In this document: positions 29,638 through 42,666 of the stretch, one piece after another
Layout: each line of letters begins with the position of its first letter
How positions within the stretch are numbered: the first letter of the stretch is position 1
Translations under genes and position numbers: made by a program
NCBI GenBank assembly: GCA_033065855.1
Contig: JAVXUO010001387.1
Location: forward strand, 248,001-312,000
Direction: 5' to 3'
DNA length: 64,000 bases
Source of the DNA: Escallonia rubra
Taxonomy: Eukaryota > Streptophyta > Magnoliopsida > Escalloniales > Escalloniaceae
Notes under the pieces: generated by a model
Databases searched by the model: none
Seen by the model: the letters and a program-made list of their open reading frames with translations, nothing else
What the model was told of the DNA's origin: nothing

Positions 29638-30770
29638 CGTGGCTTCGGGCAAAAATTGCGGCCAAATTACGAACTTTAATGCTGGGGTTGTAATGTGGGA
29701 GATAAGCTGGATGGAAGGCGAGGGGCGGGGGGTGGAGGGAAGCTAATTAGGGTTTAAGAATCAGAATCCATGGTGATCGTGACAGCAGTCAAGATTGACG
29801 ACCACTTTGGACAAGAGGAGATATTTGGCATGCTTTCCCTTACGTTAAACAAAAACGTAGTTAATTAACGTTTTGAGATAAAAAAAAATTGGTCATTATA
29901 AATTTAAATATAGTATAATTTCAACAAATGTGTGTATGTTAGGCATCAAAATTATAACATTAAAGATATTTACTGCAATGGTGATTCTTATCTTATGTGT
30001 TATGATTACGATGCCTATTTTGACGTAATACTTATTTTATTACAGAAGAATAGATGTGTTCAATATCATTCGTTATTTTTCTCATATCAATTGAGGCTTT
30101 TTTATACATTTTCAATCTAATTTTGTGGATAAAGTTTTAAGAAGTTAACACAGCTTATTTATGGCATCGCAAAAAAACTGCCTTCAGGGTGAGCAACCAT
30201 CAGCTAAGATAATAGTGTACAGTTAAATGTAATACGAGTGATAAATTTGTATCGTATTCTATAACAGTTAAAGGTCGATAAAATTTAATGCAGCTGTATT
30301 TTTTCAAGTAACTTAATGGTGGCAGTCTTTTATAAAATTTTCTCACCATCGAGCTGACAGACTTAGACAAAATTTTCATCTAATCAGCGTCGCCGCCAGA
30401 AAAATTTTCATAGAGAAAAATATTAGTACTCCGTATCAGGTTGGTCAAGCTGACAGACTTTTTGGCATAAATAATTGAGTGCGGCCCGAGAGACTTTTTT
30501 TGCATAATTGGCGACATATTTAAAGACCATCGGATTTTGGTCGATCCGTTCAAGTTGAGATTGGGTAATCGGCCCAGTACTTGTACCAAGCCCAACACTC
30601 TACTTTTCTTTTTTCCTACCCTTCATGGGCTCACCCCGCCCTTTTTTTTTTTCTCATTTTTATGATCATGGGCTCAATTCAATTTTGCCGCAAAAAATCT
30701 CCATCAGACTGGTTAGCGACTCGAGACTTGAACAACGTCCCAAGTACCAAGCAGATGTGCGGAGTGCTTT
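29638..30770. other. Intergenic spacer upstream of the acetylornithine aminotransferase gene
   Basis: Contains the 5' leader and promoter of the minus-strand gene near 29638-29850, then A/T-rich sequence without gene signal. Confidence 0.45.
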
Positions 30771-30774
30771 GTTT

Positions 30775-31135
30775 AAGATCGTTCGGGTGCATTTTGGGAT
30801 TGTCAGACCTGGATTAAATCAGGTTGTTATGTATCTGCTAAACATTCAAAACTGGTTAAATAGGTTTTTAAAAGGTAAAAATTGATTCAATCTTAATCCA
30901 AGAAAGGACGATTATAGATGAATCACTTTTTCATAATCAGGTTTCACCAAGTACTGGAGTATCCCTATTGATTACGAGGGCCTTTAGCACGTTTTATTCA
31001 AGCACTAAATTGTTGATTTTTTTGCCGTATTGAAATTGTTTATAGTACTTTTATCCAGACAGACACTATCATAGCTTGAAGCCGATTTTACTAAAACTAA
31101 CTTAAAGTTAATTTTAAAAGTTGACTAAGATGTAA
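30775..31135 (+). repeat. Second copy of the dispersed repeat found in IPMDH intron 3
   Basis: Aligns in the opposite orientation with 3095-3490. Landmarks: GGATTAAATCAGG near its start, AATCAGGTTTCACCAAGTAC, GGCCTTTAGCACGTTTTATT and AGCTTGAAGCCGATTTTACT. No coding content and no clear terminal repeats. Probably an old short DNA transposon. Confidence 0.55.
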
Positions 31136-31580
31136 TTTGAAATTTACTTTCAAAAAATTTTAACAAATTCTTAGTCTCGACTGATACGCAAACTATGCCA
31201 AAAATATTCCTTACCATTTGAATAAATAAATAAAAACAATTGCGAATTCGCCTCTGTACATGTTATGAAATTCAATTGGTCCGATTGATCAATGATTTTC
31301 CTAACTCAACTGGGAAGTCAAGTTGTCGGTGGTCTTTCTCTCTTTGTTTAATTTTTTAGTGCCCAGCAATGGAGGTGTACAAAACACGTAGGCTCGAGCT
31401 CGACTAATTTTTATTTTTTAATACAGCGTGATCACTTTACTTGCAATTTCATTTTTCACATTCTTTAATAATATCTAATGGTTGGTCGCATATTCAGTCT
31501 CACGTCCACGTTTACAACTTATACATATATGAATTTTTTTGGCTACTACTTATGTTGACGAAATCTTGCTCATACCTTCC

Positions 31581-31750
31581 ATACAGCGATAATTAATAGT
31601 CGCTAGATGTTTTTTGTGACTTTTATCTAGTGACGCTAAAAATTGATGTTAAGAATTGTCGCTGAAAGTGTTAGTAGGAAAGTCGTTAGAAACATTTAGT
31701 AACTATTAATTCTCATTATATGCAGCATTGAAGAATGATTATATAATCTG
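31581..31750. repeat. Foldback repeat, family copy a
   Basis: Carries the family words AATTAATAGTCGCTAGATG, TTTATCTAGTGACGCTAAA, GTCGCTGAAAGTGTTAG and AACTATTAATTCTCATTAT. The left and right ends are imperfect inverted copies of each other, so the transcript could fold into a long hairpin. No open frame. Confidence 0.6.
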
Positions 31751-32119
31751 AGTTGCAGCCAAAATTTATTCTACATATGTATCTTCTCAACTTCTCGACT
31801 AGACCCACGAGTTATCCAAGTCTTTCTCCAAAAGAAATTTAATCCGATTGTGTAGTCTAAAGTCAAGGGATTTTATTTGATTAGAAGTTAACTCCAAATA
31901 CTTCTCTCAAACCGTATCATAAATCATAGACCATAGTTCGAAGCTACAAAATTTTATTAGACATTCTGTACTAATTTGACAATGCTTCTATATTTGTTAA
32001 AAAAAATAAAAAATTCAATGACGATAAATATAACGTACTGTGATCAACAAATGAGACGAAAGGATACTAAAATCTTGAATATTGTTTTAAGGAAAAAAAT
32101 TGGTTGCTACATTGGTCGG

Positions 32120-32299
32120 AGTAATCTTACAGAGACAATCAATCGTCTCTAAATGTTCTTAATGATTTTTATTTAGTGACATTAAAAAAATTGCTGCTAA
32201 TAATTGCCGCTGAAAGTGTTATAAGAAAAATTATTAGAAATATTTTGTGACTGTTAATTGTTACTATGTATGGGGTTGGAAGAAGATTCTTATAATTTG
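32120..32299 (+). repeat. Foldback repeat, family copy b
   Basis: Aligns in inverted orientation with 44320-44495 over its whole length, at perhaps 80-85% by eye. Shared words: GACAATCAATCGTCTCTAAA, GCTGCTAATAATTG, GAAAGTGTTA and GGGGTTGGAAGAAGATTCTT. The ends are imperfect inverted repeats. It is non-coding and MITE-like; the superfamily is not assigned. Confidence 0.7.
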
Positions 32300-33444
32300 G
32301 ACATGGCAAAATTTGTTCTTGTTTTAAATCCATGTTAGGCTCATATTATTATCATGACCAGCCATGCATGTGTAAATGTTGCAACAGAACAAAGACACTG
32401 GTATTGACCAATGAACCAGTCCAGTCCTACCACCTTTTTCCTTTGACTCTTCCTCTAAATCACCATTGTTGTGAAAACAGATGAAAGTGGACACAAAAGA
32501 ATACTCTAAAGTAACTTGCATCAAAAGAGACGAGAAAGATACAAAGTTTGGCAATAGCTTGGGCCACTTTACGTTTCCCATGAACCATGAAACTTGGCAA
32601 AAGAGTAACGGATAGAAAGAGAGAGAGAGTCGCACTGACAGATGCATGCAAACACACAATACCAAGAGTACTGAGATCATAAAGATATCATAATAACATA
32701 CTTTCCTTGTCTTGTTTCTTTTTGGGATTTTCTCACTCTCCAAACCCAAAAGATATACTGGCAGGTCCGTCTCTCCATGCAGCAGCAGCAGATGGTCTCT
32801 CAGTCCAAAGAGTGCGTAGATTTGAACACCAGACCCCTCTCGCGTGCGCCCTTTTGCTCTCTCGGGAAACCCCTTTTTCCTCTGTAAACTATGAACTCAG
32901 TGAGTGTGTGTGTGTGTGTGGGGTCAGTGTGTGTTTTGGAGTGTTATAGAGTATAGACCGACATTCTCTTCTTTTCCTAGCGGAATGTTTCTTGAAATAT
33001 CATATGGAAGGGGCAACTCCAACCTCCGCCTTGAAGAATGGCCGAATGAGGCCAACACCACCACTTAATATAGGAAAACTGCTATGATTTGTTTCAGACA
33101 AATTAAGGAAGACCAGAAGAGAAGAATAGAAATGGAAATGTTCCAAGTAACTTCAGTAACTTGCAGTTCTAGACTGTTAATTTATGTAGTTACAAAACAC
33201 ACATTTGTCTCCAAATTTTAAGTTTTCCACCTGGTTGAAAGCCATTTCACAAGTTTTAAACTTAAATGTTCTTCTTTATTTTTTAATTTTTTTCTCACAA
33301 GGTAGAAGAGAGACTAATATATTTTTCGCATCGCTGCAGGCTTTTTTTTTAGGGAAATTCAATCTGCTTTATTTTTTCTTTTCTTTAAGAAGTGCCCCTG
33401 AGGTGAGCAAAATATCCTTGAGGATGGATATCTTATAAAACTAA
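32300..33444. other. Spacer with no supported gene
   Basis: Open frames of 60-141 codons exist here but none resembles a known family or shows splice support. It contains a (GT)n run near 32903-32919. Confidence 0.4.
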
Positions 33445-33745
33445 GGCCCCGTACGCTTACCATATTTGTTTGCTGTTTTCATTTTCTGTTTTCATATTCA
33501 ATTTAAAAATCCGTTCCTGTACTTTTATCATTTTCACAAAAAAAAATTTAGCTATTTTTTCTTATATTGGGTTAAGTTTGAGTGAAAAAAGCTGAAAACA
33601 CCTTTTAGGTGTTTTCAGTTTTTTGTTACTATTTGAGTAATTTTATCCAAAACGAAAACAGAAAATGGTAAAAGTACGCAAAAAAAGAATATTTTCCATC
33701 ATCATTGTTAAAAACAGAAAACGAATATGGTAAGCGTACGGGGCC
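33445..33745. mobile_element. PIF/Harbinger (Tourist-like) MITE
   Basis: Both ends begin with the same inverted sequence GGCCCCGTACGCTTACCATA (identical over the first 22 bases) and the element is flanked by TAA at 33442-33444 and 33746-33748. A three-base TAA/TTA duplication with GG-starting termini marks the PIF/Harbinger superfamily. 301 bp with an A/T-rich interior and no transposase. The near-perfect ends suggest a recent insertion. Confidence 0.85.
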
Positions 33746-33748
33746 TAA

Positions 33749-35003
33749 GAGGCTCTCCATGCAAACTGAAAATCATCTACAAAATATTAGGTTCCTTTTA
33801 ACATTGTCTAATTTGTTTCTCCAATTTTTTCTGATTTTGCGTTGATTGCAGAACTTTGCTAGAACATTTGTAAGCTTAGAAGCGCTCCAGTTTCAACATT
33901 AGATAGTTCAATGTAGGCTTCCCAATCGTGACACAGTTTAAGAGTTCAATAATCAATTTTTGAGGGAACCCTTTCTGTCTCTTCGAAGGGATTTTTTTGG
34001 CGCTGCTGAAGGACAGTTGCTTAGGTCAAGGCTGGGCTTAGGTGGGCGTGAGAAAATTCATTTCTTCGCTTATTACAAGATTCATAATAAGTCGTCGATT
34101 ATAAACTCGTAACATGTTTCCAAAATTAAAAGCGTGACGTAAACATTTTGTGTGACAAAATCTCGAAATGATTTTTAACTTCAAATATCATGAATTTAGG
34201 CACCAGATACAACACTTGTGATCCAACCCTGGACCAGAGATGTCTTCAACCCCATCAAAACGGTTCCGTTTACAGCACCCAAAAGATTGCACGGTCAAGA
34301 TCACCACTACTGAACCAAAAGATTTCATCTTCTTCTCCCTACACACACACAAACCCTAAAGAGCACAGTGACCAACCAAAGCCATGGACTGACGTGATCA
34401 CACCCATTCATTCACCTGCCTGTGCCCCATCCGTCCATGCACGGCACTGATCCTAATTAACCTCCATCTGTAACGTACTTTTAATCAGAGCCTCCTCCTC
34501 TTATATAGCGGTTCATCAGGAGCTCCCACACGGTCACTCCCATGCACCACTGCTACACCCAGCCACTCTCTCCGGACAAAGCGAGCAATCATCATAGCTA
34601 TCAAGGAGCCGAGCAGTCAAACAATCTTTTCACTTTAATTGACGCAACTGTGACGAGTTTTGCTATTTAAGCTACCACTGCAAGTTAAGCAATCCAACGG
34701 CTACAAGTCTATCCCCTTCTCGAGATCATGACATCTCACCCCTTCACTATTAACCCCATCTTTTCACGTATCCCATCTCATTTGTTTAATGATTCCTTTG
34801 TCCCACCCCAACCCTCCATTGATCACCCATGGGGGCAATCTGGTCATTAAGGAAGGGTATATCCCCTTCCTGAAGCAAGGACGAGTATGTAAATATAAAT
34901 GACAGATTGTGGTCTCTTCGTATTTGACAGGAATATCTCTAGTGAAATCTTTTTCAAAGAAATTCAGAATAAAAATATGAGTTTCTTCTTGGATAAATCG
35001 AGG
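33749..35003. other. Upstream region of the ERF gene
   Basis: No coding signal. C-rich stretches at 34300-34600 and 34720-34860 contrast with the A/T-rich spacer to the left and may hold promoter elements of the ERF gene; none is assigned. Confidence 0.4.
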
Positions 35004-35013
35004 TATATAAATA
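35004..35013 (+). promoter_or_regulatory. TATA box of the ERF gene
   Basis: TATATAAATA stands 80-90 bases before the ATG at 35094, at the normal plant spacing for a short leader. Confidence 0.6.
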
Positions 35014-35093
35014 GTGGAACTGCGAGTTCATCAGTCCCCATGTGTATCTCAGTCTTCCGTTCTAGCTAGCTTCATAAAAGAGGATCTAAGACA

Positions 35094-35969
35094 ATGAGCA
35101 ACTACCAGTTCCAAATGTTGCAGAACGTTCCGTTCTGGCTTAAACCGGAAAACCTTGAACCGGCCGAAACTTTACCATATTTGTACCAGTTCCCGCATTT
35201 TCATTGCGATACAGGTCCTTGTTTCTCATGCCCTTTGGTTTCGGCTTCTCCGAAACTTGTCGACCCACCAAGCCAAACTCCCGTGCAGGGGTACATTCCA
35301 TCCGATATGCCGGTTGTTGATCGGTACGAACCCGAAAGCCCTCCTCCTCTTGAAGGAATTGCTGCTGTTGTTGGCGAACAAGTTTTATTTGGACGTCAAA
35401 ACTTAAAGAAGGAAACTTCGTTTACTTGGAAAAACGTCAATGATGACTCGGGGGCTGTCACGGTTTCGCAGCGTATCGGGGAGAAAAGAAATGCCGGCGG
35501 TAGCGGTGGAGTTCCGGTGCAGAAAAGCTACAGAGGGGTGAGGAAGAGGCCATGGGGGAGGTGGTCGGCGGAGATTCGCGACCGTATAGGCCGCTGCCGA
35601 CACTGGCTCGGCACGTTCGACACGGCGGAGGAAGCGGCGGGTGCGTACGACGCGGCGGCGCGGATGTTACGTGGGTCCAAAGCTCGGACCAACTTCGAGA
35701 TTCCTTCGGTGATACCATCTGTGTCACCTCTGGCTGCGTCACCAACGTCGTCTCGTTCTTCTTCGGAGGCGAAGAAGAGAGAACGCAAGAAGGCGCGCAA
35801 AAGCGGAAAATGCGCAGTGGTGACCTCTGTTGCTCAACTTTTTAGCAATCCCAATAATGCTGTAATGAGTGGAGCAAGTAAAGGTGGTACCGGAGTTGCA
35901 AATCTGGAGCTTGACTTGAAACTAGGTGGTAGTTTCATTGGCAGAAACAGGGCGTCAATGGTGGTTTAA
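35094..35969 (+). CDS. AP2/ERF-domain transcription factor
   Basis: Single exon, 291 residues, beginning [18 protein letters not shown]. One AP2/ERF DNA-binding domain at about residues 146-203 ([18 protein letters not shown] then [20 protein letters not shown] and ending ARTNFEIP) binds GCC-box-like DNA. One domain with the [18 protein letters not shown] pattern places it in the ERF rather than the DREB branch. The [12 protein letters not shown] form recalls Arabidopsis ERF084-type group VIII members, but this is from memory. Past the domain there is a Ser-rich stretch, a basic [13 protein letters not shown] segment likely to be a nuclear signal, and LELDLKL at about 271-277, an LxLxL EAR-like repressor motif. 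It is therefore likely a repressor. N-terminal half not recognised. Confidence 0.9.
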   Translation: MSNYQFQMLQNVPFWLKPENLEPAETLPYLYQFPHFHCDTGPCFSCPLVSASPKLVDPPSQTPVQGYIPSDMPVVDRYEPESPPPLEGIAAVVGEQVLFGRQNLKKETSFTWKNVNDDSGAVTVSQRIGEKRNAGGSGGVPVQKSYRGVRKRPWGRWSAEIRDRIGRCRHWLGTFDTAEEAAGAYDAAARMLRGSKARTNFEIPSVIPSVSPLAASPTSSRSSSEAKKRERKKARKSGKCAVVTSVAQLFSNPNNAVMSGASKGGTGVANLELDLKLGGSFIGRNRASMVV

Positions 35970-37362
35970 CTTAATCTATTATCGTTAAAATAGCTAGATA
36001 TGATGGTAGTTTTAGGATAGTTGCTGGGGTTTTGTGTAGCGGTTCATGCATGTGACATGCATGGAAGCTGAACTATTTTGGGGTGCTTCATGGTTGTATT
36101 TTTATGGTAGAAATGGCATGTGGAAGATGAATATAGACGATGACAACTTTTGCTTACTGTTTATGCCCCTCTGTAACATGCCGGCATACTTCCAACATCT
36201 TTAAATTTTCCTTTACCGAAATCAGGTGTTCTACGAGTACTACGGAATTTTGCAGCTTATAACTACTATAACAGTGAGACTGTAAGAAGATGACTGAGAG
36301 TCTGACAATTTCTTCTGCAACAGCACAATGAAGAAATGTCGTCTACCGTGAGGTTAAACCCTGATGATTACCTCACAAAAGTGAAAAAGTTTCTTTTGCC
36401 TCCTTTTCCAATGGAGTTGTGCTTGTAAGAACATGCATGTTTGAGGAAATTTTCAAGTCGCATTTAAACGGCGATGCAGAAGATATTGGCATCAAGTTCA
36501 CGTACAGTAGATGTTATTTAAGTACGTACACAGCTAAAAGTTGTACTGCTGGAGGAATTGATAAAAGAGTCGTCTGAAATTCTGGGTAACCCTTTTCCTC
36601 ATTGCAAGGGTTCTCTAAAGTCGTCCATGGAAGCTGGGGAAGGAGGGGCAATAGATACAGTTCCATCTCTGTTAGACACATACTAGCTAGTACTCCTCAA
36701 ACTCCCATCTCGTGGATTTAGAAACACTTGGTGCCTTGGTGGTACTACAGCGAAGCTACTGGCTTGAGTGTACTTGATTGTGAGTTGCTGGACAGGCAGG
36801 GTTTGAGTACGTAGGCACGTACATATTAATTGCATCTTTGAAGATCTTTCTGTGTCCCCTCTCTATCACAGTCTCTGAGTGTATCCGAAGGCTGTGCGCA
36901 TATCATTTCGCCCTTAATAACAGGCGCGTCAGTGACAGCAATAGTCCTTCTCTTCACATGTCCACCATTGATTCCATTTCCATCGCCTGGGCTGTGCAAT
37001 GTGTTTTAAATCATTCAATCTTGGCTCCAGAGCTCGGGACTTTTAAAATCTTATAACAGCATAAGTATAAGAATAATAAGATTTCGAATTAACAGGAACC
37101 AAAAGAAGTCATACATTATAAAAGCTATATTCTCTCGTGACGAAAGTACACGAAGATGCGGTAACATACGTGTCCCCTTTGAAATTGGTAGCAAACGCGT
37201 CCCTTTTAAAATTGATCTTCACTATTTTTCACTATTCTTGATGTTAGAATATGATTGTGTGTGTTTTTTATTAGTTTAGGAGGGAAAGACGGAAAGAGGT
37301 AGGTAAAAATTACGATACCCTAACCTCTAAGAAAATATATAATTATATAGAATAGTGAAAAT
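35970..37362. other. Intergenic spacer after the ERF gene
   Basis: Holds the ERF 3' untranslated region. No gene is supported. It ends at the target duplication GTGAAAAT (37355-37362) of the next transposon. Confidence 0.45.
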
Positions 37363-37557
37363 TTAGGAATGTATACGAACCGAGTTCAGCCGAACTTAGG
37401 TATGTTAAAACTCGTTTATTTAGTTTCAGTTCGTGTTCGTTTAATCTTCAAAATGAAAATTTAGGGCTGTATACGAACCGAGTTAGCCAAACAGAGGTTT
37501 GCTCAAATTCGTTTGTTTAGTTTCAGGCCATGTTCGTGTTCGTTTAATCTTCAAAAT

Positions 37558-37737
37558 TGTTAATATTATTTGTAAGATTGTATGTAGTCAAAGGGGTTAT
37601 ATTGTTATTTTTCCTAATCTATAATATTCTTTAGGATTTTCTAATCCTTGTAGGATACTACATCAATGCCTATATAAAGGCTCTTTGTACATATATATTA
37701 TGTGAAATACAAGAATAATATCTTTTATCTTCCAACA
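37558..37737 (+). repeat. Left LTR of the Ty1/copia fossil
   Basis: 180 bp, starts TGTTAATATTATTTG and ends CCAACA. Includes a TATA-like CCTATATAAAGGC near 37669-37681. Matches 42492-42666 with about 95% identity outside small indels. Confidence 0.93.
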
Positions 37738-40700
37738 TGGTACCAGAGCCGTGACAATCCGACCAGCTATCTGTCGCCCAAGCCAGTAAAAAAAATTATC
37801 CCATTTCTTGATTACTTTATCGACTTTTCTTAGTTCGATTTTTGATCCAATACCACCACAAGATTCCATCACCGATCACAGCGCCGCCAACCAAGCCACC
37901 AAATTCGTCTCCACGCGCCCTCACGCGCTACCCAAAGTTTCTGCTGTCAGATCCAAGCGCCACCAGTTTTCCACGCGCCCGCACGCTCCCACCCACTGGA
38001 TCTTCATAAACTTCTGGGTTGACCCACGGCCCGCCGCCCGACCCGTATCCGATTTTACAGCCCTGTCTGCGTCAGACCCGACCCTACCCGACACCCGGTT
38101 CACTGTTTCCGGTTCATTTAGATTAGTTTTATTCATTTTGACCGGTTCACTTGATTTTGACCTTGTTTTCTCAGGTCTCAGACCGGTTCCCACCATTTTT
38201 TATCGTTCTGAACTCATTCCCACCATCCGTTTGCTCAAATTCCGCTCATATCTTTTTTTTAGCCTCTCATTCAGTTCCTTTATTATCTCTTACTCATCTC
38301 TTTGCTTGGTAACTGCAATGGATCCTACACAACTTATTTCTATCATCCTTGATGGTTCTAATTATAGTTTGTGGGACCAAGCTATGCGTAGCTTCATCAA
38401 AGGTAAGAAATTATGGCGTTACCTTACTGGCGATATTACTATACCCGTCAAAACTGCAGGTGAACCTCAACTACAATTCAATGAAAGACTTGACGACTGG
38501 GATAGCAAAAATCATCAGATCATCGACTGGTTCCGCAATACCTCTGTTCTATCTGTCTATCAACAGTTTGGCCGCTATAATACTACCAAAGAAATTTGGG
38601 ATCTTTTGGCTCAGCGATACACTACTGCAGATCTTGCTCATCAGTATCAGCTTCATGATTCCCTTCACCGGATGAAACAAGAGCCTGGTCAATCTATCAA
38701 TAGCTTCCTTTCTCAGATGCAAGGGATTTGGGATCAATTGGAACTTTCAGAATCATCATGGACTTGTTCTGAGGATTCAGCTCATTTTATTGCTTACCGT
38801 GACCACTTTCGCCTTATCCAGTTTCTTATGTCTCTTACTGATGCTTATGAATATGTCTGAAGCTCCCTTCTGCATCTGAGTCCATTACCTACCCTAGACA
38901 ATGCTGTTGCTGAACTTCTTTCTGAAGAAACTCGTCGAGGCCTTTTACAGACCCGTCGTCCTGATACTGTTCTTGTTGCTCATTCCCGCCCTTCACAAAT
39001 CTCTTCACCCTCATCAGCTTCGAGACGTTCGTCATCTTATTCCTTTCAGCAGGAATGTTGATACTGCCATGAGTTCGGTCATTAAACTCTTGATTGCCAT
39101 GTACGCCCTTGCAGACTATGTCGTAAGACTGACGCTGGTCACTTCCCATAAGACTGTCCTCGTAACCCTGAAAAATGGTCCAAGAATACCAGGTCAACTA
39201 GTGCTCCACCAAAACCTGGGATTCAGTATAGGTTTAAGCCTCATTCCCACTATGCTGCTGATGATGATGTACTGAACGATTCCTCGTCTTCCGCTCTTTC
39301 AGTTAATGATGTTGCTAAAATAGTAAAGCAAATCATGTCTAATTCTGGTACTTCGTCTTCCTCTTCTCTTTCAGTTACTTCAAGTAACTCCTCTTTATAT
39401 TTTGATTCTGGATGCTGCAATCATACGACATCTGATCCTTTTCCTTTTGTCTCTAAGCAACATATGTCCCAATATCCACTCATTCATACTACCGATGGTT
39501 CTCATATGCATGTTAATCATGTTGGTCATGTTTTTACATCAACCTTGTCTCTTCCTGATACTTACTTTATCCCTTCTCTTAAGTTAAACCTTATCTCAGT
39601 TGGTCAACTTTGTGATCTTGGTTTTGACTTACACTTTTCTCGTACTGGTTATCCTATGCAGGATCCAGAGACGAGCCAAACTATTGGGATCGGCCGTAAA
39701 GTTGGACGATTGTTTGAGCTCATCAATTTATACATCCCTCATCTTCTTACCGTTCCACCTCAGTCTGTTGCCTCCGTTGCCTCACAAAATTCTCTTGAGT
39801 TATGGCACTCTCGTTTAGGTCATGTTTCATTTTCTTGGCTCTATCCTCTAGTATCTAGTGGTTTGTTAGATATTGTCAGTTCAAAAAAATTTGATTGTTT
39901 ACCATGTCAGCTTGCTAAACAAATTGCACTTCTATTTCCTTTAAATACTTCAATTTCTTTTGCTCCATTTGATCACGTTCACTCTGATATTTTGGGGCCT
40001 TCTCCAAACAGTACTATGGGAGAATCCAAATATTTTGTTATTTTTATTGATGATTATTCTCGTTTTACATTGTTATATTTGATGCAAAATCAATTTGAAT
40101 TATCTCAAATATATCATACTTTTGTTACCATGGTCAAAATTCAATTTTCTTGCAATATTAAGCTTTTTCGTACTGATAATGCCATGGAATACAAATCAGA
40201 AGAGTTTCTCCAGCTTTTTCAAAAGAATGGAACCATTACTCGTAGATCGTGTCCCAGCACTTCTCAATAAAATAGGCGTGCTGAACGCAAACATCGACAT
40301 ATTCTAGACATTGTTCGTGCTTTGCTTATTTCTGCCTCGTGTCCTGAAAATTTTTGGGGGGAAGTTGCTCTTACGGCTGTCTATACTATCAATCGTGTTC
40401 CATCTCCCACAATTGGTAATCAGACTCCCTATGATCGTCTCTATGGGTCCCCTCCCGACTATAGTATGCTTAAAGTATATGGTTGTGCTTGTTTCATTCT
40501 TCTCCAACCGCACGAGCGTACAAAATTAGAACATCGTGCACGTTTTTACTGTTTCATAGGGTATGGTATTGAACATAAGGGGTATCGGTGTTGGGATCTT
40601 GTCTCTACTCGTTTACGTATTTCTCACCCTGTTATTTTCTGGGAACATAAGATGTTCTCCTCTATCTCTTCTTTTCATTTACCTCATTCATCCAGTGTTC

Positions 40701-42491
40701 CATTTTTTACCAATTCATTTGTTCTGTTATTTTATGACTCTGATGAAACCCACATACCACCGCCTGGTGACTTTACGGCCCCTCTTGAGATGTCTACCCT
40801 CCCTGCTGATCCTGTTACACCTGATTAAGGTTCATCACCTTTCTCTGAGGTAACTGAATCTACACATTCCCTTCATGATCATCCACTGCGGGCACGAAAA
40901 CCTCCAGCATATCTTCAGGACTTTCATTGTTTTCTGCTATTATTCTTTACATGAGCCTCAGCTTATCACGAGGCTAGTTCTGATCCCGCTTGGCAGCAAA
41001 CAATGCACGATGAATTACAGGCACTGGCTAAAACCCATACTTAGGATCTAGTTGATCTTCTTCCTAGAAAAACATCCGTTGGATGCAAATGGGTCTATAA
41101 AATTAAGACTCGCTTTGATGGCTTCATTGAGTGTCATAAGGCCCGTTTGGTAGCAAGGGTTTACAGAGGAATATGGTATTGACTACGAAGAAATATTTGC
41201 TCATGTAGCTCGCCTTACCTCTGTTTGTAGTTTACTTACAGTTGTTGTTGTTCGCAGTTGGCCTTTATTTCAGATGGATGTCAAGAATGCCTTTCTTAAT
41301 GGTGATCTCATTAAGGAAGTCTATATGCAGCCTCGTCCAGGATACTCTCATCCTCCGAACAAAGTTTGTCGGTTTCGTCTTGCAATATATGCTCTCAAAC
41401 AAGCTCCTCGTGCCTGGTTTGCCAAGTTCAGTTCCACTTTGCAGTAATTTGTTTTTGCATCAAGTGCATATGATTATGCACTCTTTATTCGAAATCTGCC
41501 CAAGGTATCATACGTGTGCTCCTTTATGTGGATGATATGATTATCACATGCAGTGATCTTGATGGCATTTCTATTCTCAAGCAAGATTTTAATCACCACT
41601 TTGAGATGAAAGATCTTGGTACACTCAGTTACTTTCTTGGACTTGAAGTTTCCACTGCCTCTGACGGATACTATCTTTCTCAAGCTAAATATGCTTCTGA
41701 TCTCCTTTATCGTGCTAGTTTGACTGATAGCAAAACTGCCTCTACTCCTCTCGAGCCTAATGTAAGGTTTACTCCTCTTGATGGTACACCTCTTCGTGAT
41801 CCTACTTTGTATCGTACATTGGTTGGCAGTCTTGTGTACTTGACCGTCACTCGTCCTGATATTGCATATGTTGTGCATTTGGTTAGCCAATTTCTCTCTT
41901 CTCCACGTACAACTTATTTTTCCACAATCCTTCATATGCTTCGATACATCAAGGGTACATTATTTCATGACTTACATTTTTCATCTCATTCCTCTCTTGA
42001 GCTACATGCATATTCGGATGCTGATTGGGCTGGGGATCCTACCGATCGACGCTCTACTACTGATTTTTGCTTCTTTCTTGGTACCTCTCTTATATCTTGG
42101 AGAAGAAAGAAACAGACCCTCACAACACATTCTAGTATGGAAGCTGAATACCGAGCACTGACCGATACAACCCAGGAGCTTCTATGGTTGCGTTGGCTAC
42201 TTGATGACATGTGAGTTACACATTCTACTGCTACACCTTTATATTGTGATAATCGATGTGCCATTGAGATTGCTCACAATGATGTGTTTCATGAGCGCAC
42301 CAAACACATTGAAATTGATTGTCATTTTGTGCGTCATCATGTTGTTCGTGGCACTGTTTGCTTACATTTGGTCACTTTTAGCCATTAAACGGTAGACATT
42401 TTTACCAAATCACATCCTCTAGGGCGACTTTAAGAGTTAGTTTTCAAACTCCAGCCGGCTCGTTCTCTCCCACCTTGAGTTTGAGGGGGGG

Positions 42492-42666
42492 TGTTAATAT
42501 TATTTGTAAAATTGTATGTAGTCAAGGGGTCATATTGTTATTTTTCCTGATCTAGAATATTCTTTAGGGTTTTCTAGTCCTTGTAGGATACTACATCCAT
42601 GCCTATATAAAGGCTCTTTGTACATATTATGTGAAATACAAGAATAAAATATCTTCTCTTTGAACA
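42492..42666 (+). repeat. Right LTR of the Ty1/copia fossil
   Basis: 175 bp, starts TGTTAATATTATTTG just after a polypurine tract and ends TGAACA. Shorter than the left LTR by a few small indels. Confidence 0.93.

Larger units (their letters stand above)
37558..42666 (+). mobile_element. Ty1/copia LTR retrotransposon fossil
   Basis: About 5.1 kb between matching long terminal repeats. A primer-binding site complementary to initiator methionine tRNA (TGGTACCAGAGC) starts at 37738, directly after the left LTR, and a G-rich polypurine tract precedes the right LTR at 42491. Parts in copia order: gag about 38.3-39.3 kb, protease and integrase about 39.3-40.8 kb, reverse transcriptase about 41.0-41.9 kb, RNase H about 42.0-42.4 kb. 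The order integrase before reverse transcriptase defines Ty1/copia. It is broken, with roughly half a dozen or more interruptions. The LTRs differ at about 5% of sites plus small indels, suggesting an age of very roughly a couple of million years at rates often used for grasses, and perhaps older in a slow-evolving plant. Flanks show only an A-rich, imperfect 5-bp duplication. It sits inside an hAT-like element. Confidence 0.95.

Noticed and set aside
29089-29679. 196-codon forward frame
   Set aside because: It is antisense to GC-rich exon 1 of the acetylornithine aminotransferase gene and resembles nothing known.
32324-32749. 141-codon minus frame
   Set aside because: No known motif, no splice context and biased A/T-rich composition; treated as chance.
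34190-34450. 86-codon frame upstream of the ERF gene
   Set aside because: No similarity or gene structure; probably promoter-proximal C-rich sequence.
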